DNA from: Cryptomeria japonica
Taxonomy: Eukaryota; Streptophyta; Pinopsida; Cupressales; Cupressaceae
Direction: 5' to 3'
DNA length: 64,000 nucleotides
NCBI RefSeq assembly: GCF_030272615.1
Contig: NC_081413.1
Location: 99,728,239 to 99,792,238 of the forward strand
The first letter of the stretch is position 1. Each line of letters starts with the position of its first letter. Under the pieces are notes generated by a model. It ran no database searches, was not told the origin of the DNA, and saw only the letters and a program-made list of their open reading frames with translations. The position numbers were made by a program, and so were the translations under genes. Below are positions 10,602-21,980 of this stretch, piece by piece.

Positions 10602-13600
10602 CTACAAGTCCTGACAGTAATCCTCGGAGAGATGCTCCCAACCTTCAACTTTCCAATCCCTACCATGTTTTGACGCCCACTTGGCCAAACAATCCGCTGC
10701 TCTATTCCATTCACAAGAGATGTGGACGAAAGACACTTGCTCCATTAAAGAGCTAATTTGGAGAATCTGTTGAACTATCTCTGCTAACTGCCACTGAATC
10801 CCACTCACCTTCTGCTCAGTCAATAGGTTAACAATAATTTGTGAGTCCGATTCACAAATCACCTTCCTTCTTCCCAACACCCAAGCACGCTCAAGGGCAT
10901 AGAGAATCACAAATCCCTCCATAAAGTTGTTCAACTACCACCCTTTGTGCACCGAAAAGAGGAAAACAACCTCCCCCCTACTATTCCTGCCAACCCCACC
11001 AACTCCAGCAGGGCCTAGGTTACCCCTAGATGAGCCATCAGTGTTAATCTTGATAAACTCATCCTGAGGGGGTAGCCACCTTCCCACCCTTTGCACCTTC
11101 TTTATGGCTCGTCTACCTCTCCTGACACATGCTGAGGCTGGAGACAACTCCTGCAGACCAAGCCTACTCACAATATCAGCCTCATCTCTACCCAAAGGAA
11201 AATTCTCCTCACATTTTGCTTCCACAGTCTCCCGGATCATTGCAATGATCCTAGTCCAAACTTGTTGAACAAACAATCTAACCTCGCGAAAGATCCTCCT
11301 GTTCCTCTCGAGCCAGATCTGCCATAGAATGAAGATGGGCCCAAAATACTAGACATTCTGTAAGGAGGACAGGATAGGAGGTCTACCCAAACTACTCCAG
11401 AACTCCACCAGAGAATCCGCATGGATACAAGGATGCTTCCACACCCCCCACCAATAATGCCAAATAAGTAGAGAGAAGGGGCATATGAAGAATAGGTGTG
11501 AGGAATCTTCCTCCCCGTTACCACACAAAACACAGATAGAGGGCCCCAGAAATCCCCGCTTGCGGATATTGTCCTAGGTAAGACATCTATTCAAAGCCAG
11601 AGTCCAAGCAAAGCAATTACACTTCGGCCAAGAGACATTATTCCAGAGCAGCTTCCACCAGATCACATCTCTTCCCTCAAATCTACGGTACAACAATTCC
11701 TGGTATCCACTAGCCACCGTGAACACGCCCTTAGGATTTGGAGACCAAGCTAGCCCATCCCTACCCTTTAGGGAACTATAGTGTCTACTTGCCAAAATGC
11801 CCTGCAGCTCCGCACACTCTTCCTCCAACCCAACAACCGGCCACTCATCAGGAGTCTTCCACCTCTCCAGATCTAGCCGTCCACACCTGTAGACAGCTTT
11901 GAAGTCACTCACCCTTGACCATCCAGCCTCCAGGTTCCCAAGGTTAGGGAACTGCTCAAGAATGGGAGGATATCCATCCCAAGAGTCATTCCAGAAGAGG
12001 ACCTGTTCCCCCCTTCGGTAAATCCAAAAGAGTCCTGCCTTAATGAGAGAAGCCCCTTCTTGAGAGTATACCAGATCGAAGAGCCCTTTCCCTCAAGCGG
12101 ATATTTGAAGATTTCCTCCCTCGGGACCCTCTGCATATATTTGTTGGCCAAAATCCTGGCCCAGCTTCAATCCTGCTCAACACACCACCTCCAGTACAAT
12201 TTAGCCGCTAGGGCCTCCCCAAAAAGAACAGATTGTCTTAAACCAAGCCCCCCCGACTGCTTCGGGCTACAAACCAAGTCCCAATTGACAAGGCTCCATT
12301 TTGAAGAGGAGAGATTGCCTGCCCATAAGAATTGCCTAGCCTGAGAATCCAGACCCTTCAAGAACCACTTAGGAGCCACATGAAGCATACACCGATAGAT
12401 CAAAAGAGCCTGAACCACTGACTGAATCAGTTGGACCCTCCTAGCAAATGATAGCTATCTGCGAGTCCAGTGCTCAACCTTCGTGCGGAATTTATCCAAG
12501 ATATCCTGCTAAGACTCCCTAGGAGGGTTACCAGGAGAGATAGGAATACCCAAATAAATCAAGGGCAAGGAGCCAACTTGGAATTTCAAGATAAGAGCAA
12601 TCCTCCTTTGAATAGTTTCAGGAGTGTTGAAAAAGAGGATAGAAGATTTGTCCTCATTAATCAACGGGCCAGATGCCGCAAGATAAACATCCAAGACCAT
12701 ACGTAGATTATTAGCTTCTCTGATCTGAGCAAGCCCCATCAGAGCTGTGTCATCCACAAACTGCAAATGGGATTGCGGCTGCAATTCATTACCCCATCTC
12801 CAACCCTGAATAATACCTAGGCCCACATTATGCTTAATCAGCCTCCCTAGACCCTCAGCCAGAAGAATGAATAAATAAGGGGAGAGGGGATCCCCCTGAC
12901 GGAGACCCCTAGATGCACTAAACAGCTCAGTATGATCTCCATTGATAAGCACAGAGAAAGAAGTAGTCGTAACACAACTCATAACCCACTGAATCCACTC
13001 GTCAGCAAAACCAAACGCCTTGAGGATCTTCTAAAGGAAAGACCACCGAACTTTGTCGTACGCCTTAGCCATATCCAATTTGATAAACATAGATTTTTCC
13101 TTGGAGGTTGCCATAGAGTGAATGGTCTCCATAGCAATGACCACCCCATCCAAAATTTGATGCCCTTCCATAAACCCACTCTGCTCCTCAGAGATAACAT
13201 TCCCCAAGCACTTCTTCAATCTATCCGCTATCAGCTTAGAGATGATCTTATAAATCATATTGCAGAGAGAGATGGGGCGGAATTGGCCTAACCGGTCAGC
13301 CCCCTCACATTTGGGGATAAGAGCAATGAAGGTTGCATTCAACGCTCTAAGCATCTGCTTATTCCTCTGGGATTCCTGCACAACCTCCAGTAAATCTAGC
13401 TTGATAATATCCCAGAATTCTTGAAAGAATTCAACTGGGAACCCATCCGGGCCAAGGGCCTTTCCTTTTTTCATGTGAAAGATGATCCTCTCAAGTTCTT
13501 CCAACAAAATAGGGCACAAAAGCTGCTCATTCATCTCCCCCGAGACAAGAGAAGGAATGCAAGCGAGAACCTGGTTCTCCTCCCCCATTTCCCCCTGGGA

Positions 13601-14842
13601 GTCCTCCTTGAAGAGGGACCGGAAAAACTAAGACGCCTCCCTAGATATCTCCTACAAGGATGAGCACTGCTCACCTCTATCATTAACCAGAACAGGGATG
13701 GAATTTCCATGCCTTCTAGCTTTCACTGAGTTGAAGAAGAAAGCGGTGTTCTTGTCCGCCTCCTTCAGCCAATCAATTCGAGCTCTCTGCTTCCAGTAAA
13801 ATTCTTCCCTAACCTCCCATTCCTCTTCCACCTTGACAGCCCTGTCTTCCTCCTTGAGCAAGTCCTCTGACAAACCTTGCTCTCTGATTACGCTGGTGAT
13901 CTCATTCAGCACAATTTGAGGAGATGTTTTGGCATGAAAAATATTTCCGAAACCCTGACGATTCCACTGTTTGAGCTGAGACTTAACAAATTGCAGTTGC
14001 TTGGCAAAAGAGTACATGGCAGTGCCAAAGGCCGGCCGCCCTTTCCTCCACCACTCCGCTACCAGAGCCTCCAGAGTAGGGTCCCGAAGCCACATAAGTT
14101 GGAATTTGAATGAAGTTGAGCGAGCAACCCGAGCTGACGAAGAAACCAGCTTGTGGGCCAGTGATCCGACCTTCTCCAGTCAAGAATCTCCGAGCTGGTG
14201 GACCACCCCCCACCAATCCAAAAAATAGACACCAGAAACCGATCCAACCTCTCTGCAATCCAATACTTTCCCACCCTCCTATTGTTCCAGGTGAACAAAC
14301 CATTACCAGGCTTAATGTGAACAAGCTACAACAAGGAAATATTATCCTGAAAAATGAAAGAAGAAGGTTCCAACCGCATCACCCCCCCTTGTTTTCACTC
14401 AGCTCAAGGATGGCATTGAAGTCTCCTGCCATAATCCAAGGATGAAAAGGGGCCATCCTTCGCATACAGGAAATATGAGACCATAAGTTTTGCTTACTCT
14501 TAAGATTAGTGGGGGCATAGATGTTAGAAAACAAAATGAATTCTCTAGTTTCAAGACTAGAGATCACCTCGGATAATGACGATCGGGAGGCAACCCACCG
14601 ACAGGGCGAAATCGTAAGGGGTTCCAAAGACATGCCACCCCTCTAGAGGAACTAGCTGCCCCAACGCATTGACACTCTCCTCGAGTCCACATCTTCGGCA
14701 CCAGGCCCATCATACTCTCCACTGTAAGTTTAGTTTCTTGCAAAAATATGACAACAAGCAAATGGTTCCTAATCAAATCCCGAACAACTTTTTGTTTAGG
14801 GCCACTGTTCAAGCCCCTCACATTCCATAAAAGCACAATCAT
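10602..14842 (-). pseudogene. LINE ORF2: endonuclease, reverse transcriptase, zf-RVT, RNase H
   Basis: ORF2 would nick DNA and reverse-transcribe LINE RNA at the nick. Domains in order: AP endonuclease (14842-14060; WNVRGLN, LQETKL, AGDFNA, ERLDRFL, SDHWP), linker, reverse transcriptase (13588-12509; GPDGFP, PISLCN, KLDMAKAYD, GLRQGDPLSPYLF, FVDD catalytic site near 12745), thumb region, zf-RVT near 11570-11800 (GVFTVASGY, KCNCFAW), and RNase H (11090-10602; NTDGS, ALE, CESDSQ, NRAADCLA). The start ATG at 14842 overlaps the ORF1 stop as ATGA. Breaks: frameshifts near 14600, 14100-14380 and 12000, and in-frame stops at 13031, 12509, about 12440, 12167 and 10935. Most catalytic motifs survive, so decay is fairly recent. 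Confidence 0.93.
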
Positions 14843-16266
14843 TTTGGAGGATTGGAAAAGTGAGAATCCAAAGTCTTTACCGACCCTGACTCAACTAAAT
14901 TCTCCCCCATCAATTTGATCTTGTCCAAATCCTTCTTTCTGCCAACCTTTGAGCCCTTCTTTGATGCACTTTTCTTAATATCTTTCTGATGCAAACCCAG
15001 ATGAGCGAAAGACTTATTGCTTTTGACCCCAACCGGCTCCAATTTCAAAGCTATCGGAGAGCCCTCCCCCTCAACCGAATTCACGTTAGATCCAGGAGTG
15101 AGTCCCAACTGAACCCCTACTGGTTGATCCATCTCCATCTGCTGGCTTCCAACCACTAGCAGGGTCTGGATAGGGTTCTCAATTACTCTTTTCGGAACCC
15201 CCCTTGACGCACCTTGCTCCAAAGGGGTTAGCCCCGGATTAACTTCCTGATGGCAAAGGTCATCCAAGGCTTCAAATCTGTTGAAGGTGTCCTCCTCCTG
15301 TCTCTCCTGCAAAGGCCTCTTTTGTCTTCGGTTCCTGTTCTTTGTCTTAACTGGGACAAAACCATCAGTACCCCCAACCTCGACAGACATAGCAACTTTC
15401 CCTTTATCAGCCCTATCTTGGCTTGGTTCCGACTGCTGAGGTTGGCGCACCACCGGTTTATATCTAGGGCACTTACGCTGTAAATGCCCATACTCATGAC
15501 TCAACCGGTAGCGGAAAGGTAAAGTCTCATAATCTAACTGCGGAACCCAAGAATAAGATCCTGCGCACATATCTATAGCATCTGGCAATGGTTTACTAAG
15601 ATCAATTTCAACATAGAGACGCGCAAAGGTAATTACCTTTCTCCCCAGGGTTTGCATAGAGGATCCCACAGGCTTCCCCAGCAGAGCAGCAAGCATCCTG
15701 AGCACATCTTCCCGACAACACTCCATAGGAAAACGAGGTAAACGAACCCACACAGGAACCCTATTCGGGAGCTCCTCGGAAGGATTTAACCCTGCATGCC
15801 AAGGTTTGATAAACAACCCCACCTAGTTGTAGAAATATGGACCACCTTTGAAGACCCTATTGCGATCCTCCATGCAGTTGAAGGTAACCATGAAGTAGTT
15901 GTTTGCCAACAACATAATCTCCATTTCCCCCTCTGGGGCGCAAGTCCTCTGCACCCAGTTTTCCAAAAACTGCAAAGAAACCCTCATTCCCAAAAACTTG
16001 CAGTATAGAGAGTGTTTTGAAAAATATTCGACATCCTCCGCTATCATCTCAGGAGGAATAACCAGTTTTGGCCTCTCGCTGCATCTCTCCAAGCAACCAT
16101 TAGATTTCAAAATGCGAGAGCTACCCGCACTACCAGATCCCATGTCTGAGGAGAAAAGGTTATTATTGAATGTCTTCATGCTCTGTGATGGGGGTTTTGC
16201 TCCCACTGCAGCACGAAAATCCATGGCTGGCTGCTCCTTCAAAGCTTCCCTGCCAATACTCATCAT
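14839..16266 (-). pseudogene. LINE ORF1: DUF4283 plus CCHC-type knuckle
   Basis: RNA-binding protein of the LINE particle. The N-terminal part ends with the DUF4283 hallmark (NYFMVTFNCMEDRNRVFKGGP), followed by the zf-CCHC_4 lead-in (VPVWVRLPRFPMECC, FARLYVEIDLSKPLP) and a knuckle near 15470-15530. There the family pattern C-C-H-C reads FRYRLSHEYGHLQRKC: the first two cysteines are replaced by Tyr and Ser. The C-terminal third is basic and low in complexity. One in-frame TAG at 15823-15825 splits it. ATG at 16266 is the first ATG in frame; upstream in-frame codons are GC-rich leader. The stop TGA overlaps the ORF2 start. Confidence 0.88.
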
Positions 16267-16667
16267 AAAGCCCGAGGAGGACGAAACCCAAAACCCCAAA
16301 GGGGCCCGAAAGAAAAATAAACCCCCAAAACTCCCTCCTCCCCAACACACTCAGGATTGATGTCCCCCCGAGGCCCCTAGCCCCACTGGGAATCGCTGCC
16401 TGCTAAGAATGGCGGCCAAGCCGCGCAGCCTGCACTCACATGCAGATCGCTGCACGTCTCCCCTCCGCCCACCGTTGCTCCCCGCACTACCCAAACCCCC
16501 TGCACTGCGCAGCCTCCACCACGCACCCTAGACTCCCTGCGACCACCCCCGTTCACGAGCTAGGGGCTCGGTGCCCTAGCTCGGCCCTCTGCAACATTCG
16601 CCCACATGACATCCTTCCTCTTCCAACCAATGGTAGAACGGGTGTTATCAAGTGGGTGAACTCATCC
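16267..16667 (-). promoter_or_regulatory. GC-rich 5' UTR and internal promoter region of the LINE
   Basis: About 400 bp with much higher GC than the rest of the window, especially 16370-16620, full of GC-, CG- and CCCC-type words. Its position before ORF1 and at the 5' TSD matches the internal promoter region of an L1 element. No TATA box is seen. The promoter role is inferred from position. Confidence 0.6.
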
Positions 16668-19600
16668 CGGTTCAGACAAGCTTAACTAGTTGTACATAAT
16701 TACATTATCTTAGAGGAAAAGCTTAAACCAATATAGATTGAACCTCCATTTACAATTGACAACACTGAGACAACATAACAAAACTAACCAATGGAGTTGG
16801 TTTGCTTTAATCAAATATCAAACACTGATATAGAAGGATAGAACCAACAATGGAAATCGGTCTGACTTAATCCACATTTACAATAGAATATCATAACACC
16901 ACAATAAAGAACACGGATTGTCTCAGTTTTATATCAACAAATATTTGATAGCTCAAGAACAAACAAGAAAATATGGTTACCTTAATTGTATTCATCCAAG
17001 ATATACAAAACAAAACAAATCTAGTTATATGGTCTGTTTCTAGCTCAATATTAACAAGGTAGGCAAATTCATAAACTTCACGTCTCGATTATCGAGAATG
17101 CAGGTCTTCCTAATAGTGATACTATTAATTAGTATGCTGATAGGAAACCTTGCTATTAGATTACCATAAGGCGATATCTCACAACATCAAGCATATAGGA
17201 AATATACAACAAATCTAAGCCAATGATAGCTTTGCATAAATAAACATGCAATCTCATTCCTTTTGCTTCAATCACAAAATACAAATAATAATGTTCTCAA
17301 AACATTCAAAAACAGAGACAGTAATGTATTTCTTACCTGAGAATTGGCAGAGAAGAGAAGAGAGAGCTCCAAGACTCCCGTCGATCTTGACTCAATCGGT
17401 TCGCGACAATACAAGCAACAAGCTACCAAGCAATACTTCCACACAATCAAGAAACAATAATGCCACCAAATATCTCCAATATCCTAGCAGCATGATACAG
17501 GAAGCATAAAAGTTTTTGCATAGCAACAATACAAAATCGCATATGATCAAGTCGACAAAAACCCTCAAAACGGGTTCCAAATGCCACATAAATAATCATA
17601 TTGCTTGCTATTGAAGTGCTAGCTTGGTGAGCTAGCACTAATGTTTTTAGCATAATCTCTAGCAGTTACAAAAAAGCCTCCGCCATCAAGGTGGTGGCCA
17701 CCTCGACCAAGGTTAGTGGTCTTAAAACATGGTGCAAGATAATAATGCGATACATCGCATAATACACACATCCATCTGTTGTCCTCATTTTTGTTTTCAA
17801 AAATGAAGGACCATTACATGAAATTTTTGTGAAAAAATGAAAATTTTACTCTATGGCATGCTTCCTGAGGTAGAATTTTGACTAATCCTTGGATTGGCTT
17901 AATCCTCAGTCCATCCTCGAACTACGTTTTGAATTTCATCAAATTCTGGGTTCGCTTGCTATGTCCTTCCTTCAATTTCGGGTTTTAAAATCCCGACTGC
18001 AGGTGGAGAATTTTCTTCAAACTGCAAATTTTAATGATATTCATTGTTTTGGTCTTTGTAGGGGAATTTTTGGCTTATTACATGTGCACTTTTATTTAAA
18101 AGATGTTGCTTGTAATTTGTTTTAAATTTCTCCTTTGTTGTTTTTATTATTTTTATTGTTTTTGGTCTTGTTTAGTTAAAATAGGGATTTTTTAGCTAAA
18201 TTACAAGTAAACTTGTAGTTCTCTCCAAAAACCCCTACTTTAATGGTTTTCACATGTAATAGGGATTTTAAACCCCTATTACATATGTGCAAGTAAGTTA
18301 TAACTTGTTGTAGGGGTTTTATTTCCCCTTTACATGTAAGTAAAACTTGCATCTCTCTCCAAAAATCCCGATTTTGCCTTGAAAGTGAAAAAGTGACAAT
18401 TTAAAACTTGCACTTTGGTCTAAAAAACCCGATTTTGCTCATAAAGTGCATTTTTGACATTTTAAACTTGCTATTTGGCCAAAAAATCCCGATTTTGCCT
18501 AAAATGTTGAAAAAGTGAAATTTTAAACTTGTTATATCCTCCAAAAAACCCGATTTTCATTGTTTCATGCATTTTAAACTTGCTATTTGATCCAAAAAAC
18601 CTGAATTGCAAGGAAAAACGTTTTTTTTGAGGATTTTAGGCAAATTTTTGTGGAGATTTTTTGGGAGATAGAAGGCGTTTTGGATTCCTCCCTATTTTTA
18701 TGCATTTTCAAACACCTTTCACGCCACATGGAGGTTAAGATTGCTGGTTTTTAGCTTTATAACAGCAGCCACGTTTTTTCAAAAAACCACATTTTTTTGC
18801 CATTTGGAATGCCACGAATCAGCAATGTTATGAATCGTTTTGGCTTGGTATGCTAAGGTATTAAGGTTAGAAAGAGTCTTGGCCATTTTCCATGCCATTT
18901 CTCATGCATTTGCTGCCACGTTTTTCAGTTTTGGGCATTTTTTCAAAAACGTGGCTAGGGTTTTGGAATACGGTTAATTTCTTTTTAAGAGATATTCTTC
19001 TTTATTTCAAAGATTGATCATCTTTTGGAGAGGCATTTTCAGATTGGAGCAAGGTAAGATTTATTTTCTTCTTGTTTTCTTGTTTTTCCTTTCTAGTTGT
19101 AAATTTGTAAATGGTTGGTTCTTCCCCAAAAATCGGTTTTGTGAGAGAGATTTTCCCCTTTGTAAAGCAATTTTAGAATTGCATTGTTCTTCCCCATTTT
19201 CCTTCTTTACTTGTATTCGGGATTTTAAATCTTGATTACAAGTTGGATGAAAATAATTGTTCTTCCATTACGGATAAAAGATTTAACCATCTTTTGTGGA
19301 AAGTTCTTCCCATTTTCTTGAAGATGATCTTCCCAAAATCTTTTCATATTCATGTCCATCATCTGTACATACCATTTCATCCACTCATTTCACACCTTCA
19401 TTCATTTTCCCCATTTAAAGTCTACCCGCGGTCAGCCATCCAGAACCTGAAAGTGGTCCAAAATGCACTCAAAAAACACTTGAAAATGAGTTCTAAAGGT
19501 CCAATTACAAGTGCAAACTTGTAGTTACCCATTACACATATGAAGTTGCATGTTTGTTCTCCACAATTGCAAATTAATGCTCTTGTTTTCCCCACACATG

Positions 19601-20945
19601 TAATGCAACTTCCAAAACCCGAAATTCACTTGTGAGCCCATTTTTACATCCATTTCTCTCTTCCCTTGTCAGTTCGGTTTGCACACACGATCTACCAAAT
19701 CAATGGATTAAGGCATGGGCCTTATTTTGCAAGCAAATTTCAAGAAATGGAGGACGATACAAAAAAGAGATACAACAACAATTCATGGTTGCGAGCATAG
19801 AATGCTTTCAAGACAAAGATGGTCATTACATGAAAAGAGGAAGGCAACCCTTTCCCTCCTGAAAAGATAGTACTACCCCAAGCAAGAAGACAAGGATGCA
19901 AGTTCCCGTTCTGGTTCAAGATGTCTTTACCAATCCAAAATACTTCAAGTTCTAGCATCCTGAATCGACATGAAGATCATCACAGACAAAGGATGATGTA
20001 GTTAGAGTCGTGTCTTTAGACACATGGAATAGTTTTAGTTATGCATTTGTAATTTTGTTTTGACAAGTTACATGTAAAAGTATTTTTTGTAAAATGCAAG
20101 TTACACATTACTTGCACTTTTGTAATTACATGTAAACCAACTACAAGTTGTGTCCGATTAGGACTGTAGTTGGAATAAGTCTTAGTTAGTTATTGAATAA
20201 GTCTTGGTGGTTGAGAGAATCTCTCAAGTTAGTTAGGATCCTCCCACCTTTTTCTCAAGGCTCCTCTCTTATAAATAGAAGAGAGGGTCCATTGTAATAG
20301 ATATCTTTTGGGAAAGCAAGCAAAAACTTTGCCAAATTTGCAGCAAGAAGTCTTTGAGCTTATGTATGTGAATTGAAGGTTTTGAAGAATAATAAAGAAG
20401 GATTACTCAAGTTTTGAGTCTTTGAGCTACATGTTTGAGTTTGAATCTTTTTATTTCTTCCATGCAAAGTGTTTCTAAAGGAGCTTAGTCTAATCTGATT
20501 TGAAGTCTTTGAGTTGCAAGTGGAGAAGATTAATTAAAATAGGAAAATCTCTAGAAGGAGCAGCAAGTCTTTGAGCTTGCGTCTATTCTTGAGGAAAAAA
20601 TATTGTTTGATAAGAAATACCAGCAAGTTTTTGAGCTTGCATTAGTTCTTGTCTTTGTGTTGAAATAATAGATTATTCCAGTCTTTGAGCTGTTGTCTTT
20701 TATTCGTTGTAAAATTTAGTATAGCAAAGGGTAGATAGGACTTCCAATAGTCAAGTCTTTGAGCTTGATATTGTTGTTTCGTCCCGAAGGAAGTGACGAG
20801 AGTCTTTGAGCTTTCAGGAAACTTCATTTCCTTTCTCTCATTTTCATTTGAAGTTGTTACCATTATTATACATTTTCTTGCTATCACTTTTCTAAGGAGA
20901 GAAAAGGATATAGGCTTCCTTGAAGAAAGAAGGAAGACTGCTGTC

Positions 20946-21980
20946 TGTTGACGTGTATTTTGTACACAATCATACACAATAAAATACCCAAGGGTACCTT
21001 ATCCTCTCTTGAATAAAGCCTATGATTGCTGAAGATGTCGCAAAAAAGGATCAATCAGGGTGACTCCAATGTTCTTTTATGTAGGGTCTCTACGTGTGGA
21101 TAAGCACCAGTGGTCGTTGTGAATGCTGTTTCATCAAGGGGCCTTACATCCTCCAAGCTGTAGGAACAAGATTTCTCTAAACTAACAAATTCTCAAAAAG
21201 ATCAAAGGGTAGAGTTTGCAAGGGATAAAATCTAATCTAATCTTATGAATGACTTAATGTAGGCTAGACTTGGCAAGATTCTACCAATTTCAATATTGCC
21301 ATGAAATAACAACCCAACTGAAATTGATGCGATCTTCTAAGGTAACAAATGATTTTTCAATTCATCAAGGATTATGGACACTACCACAAAGGCACATATC
21401 CAAAGCTCAATGATGATTGAAGGTTTAAGTAATTCAAGTCTCTCCAGTTGACCACACAAGGCGTTCCCACAATTAGTAATAAGCTAGTGGTTTGGAACGT
21501 GAACCTCACCAAAATCAAGCCCAACACTTAGTCCTTCAAACTTAAATACTACTTCGACTGAGAATGATTCAAGAAAGTAAACAACCATGAAGATAGCCAC
21601 AAGAATTGCAATAAAACACCATAACTTCAATATTTTATTGATCTCAAAGCCAAAATAGACAACAATTGTTTGAAATTCTTTCTTCAAACTCAATCTTGCT
21701 ACAAAATAACTTTCTTCTCTCAAAAAGCTCTAATCTTCTAACTATTTCTTATTTTCTAACTCCAAAATGAAAATGAGTGAGGGTATATATAGCATCCTCA
21801 ATTACAATGAACGGCCTAGATCAAAAGAAGATCAACGGCTAAGATTCTGACACCTAAACCCTAATTAGGGTTTTATTACAAAAGTTCCCTTTTTATTGCA
21901 CAATATTAAATGTCTAGCCAAATATTTAATTTGGCACAAAAATCTAGGAAACATAGACCAATGATAATTAAGGTGCCATG
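20946..21980 (-). promoter_or_regulatory. E1 terminal U3/R/U5-like segment with TATA box
   Basis: On the minus strand, after the CDS stop, the sequence has GGTTTAGGTGTC, a TATATATA box near 21783-21792 (GCTATATATACCC) and then about 800 bp to the element end. This looks like the promoter and R-U5 of an LTR reading out of the element. The same features are kept in E2 (TATA near 60311, end at 59467). The LTR role is inferred; the TATA and the conserved order are seen. Confidence 0.55.

Larger units (their letters stand above)
10452..16667 (-). mobile_element. Full-length L1-type LINE (6.2 kb)
   Basis: Runs on the minus strand from a GC-rich 5' UTR (16267-16667) through ORF1 and ORF2 to a poly-A tail, seen as a T run at 10451-10459 after CCCTTTTATTC on the minus strand. 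The flanking 16-bp TSD and the intact 5' end show a full-length insertion into LTR C1. Layout: DUF4283 and zinc-knuckle ORF1, then ORF2 with AP endonuclease, reverse transcriptase, zf-RVT and a C-terminal RNase H, the arrangement of plant L1 elements. Stops and frameshifts in both ORFs make this copy inactive. Confidence 0.95.

Noticed and set aside
12060-14445. Plus-strand open frames of 75-150 codons across the LINE
   Set aside because: They are antisense shadows of ORF2.
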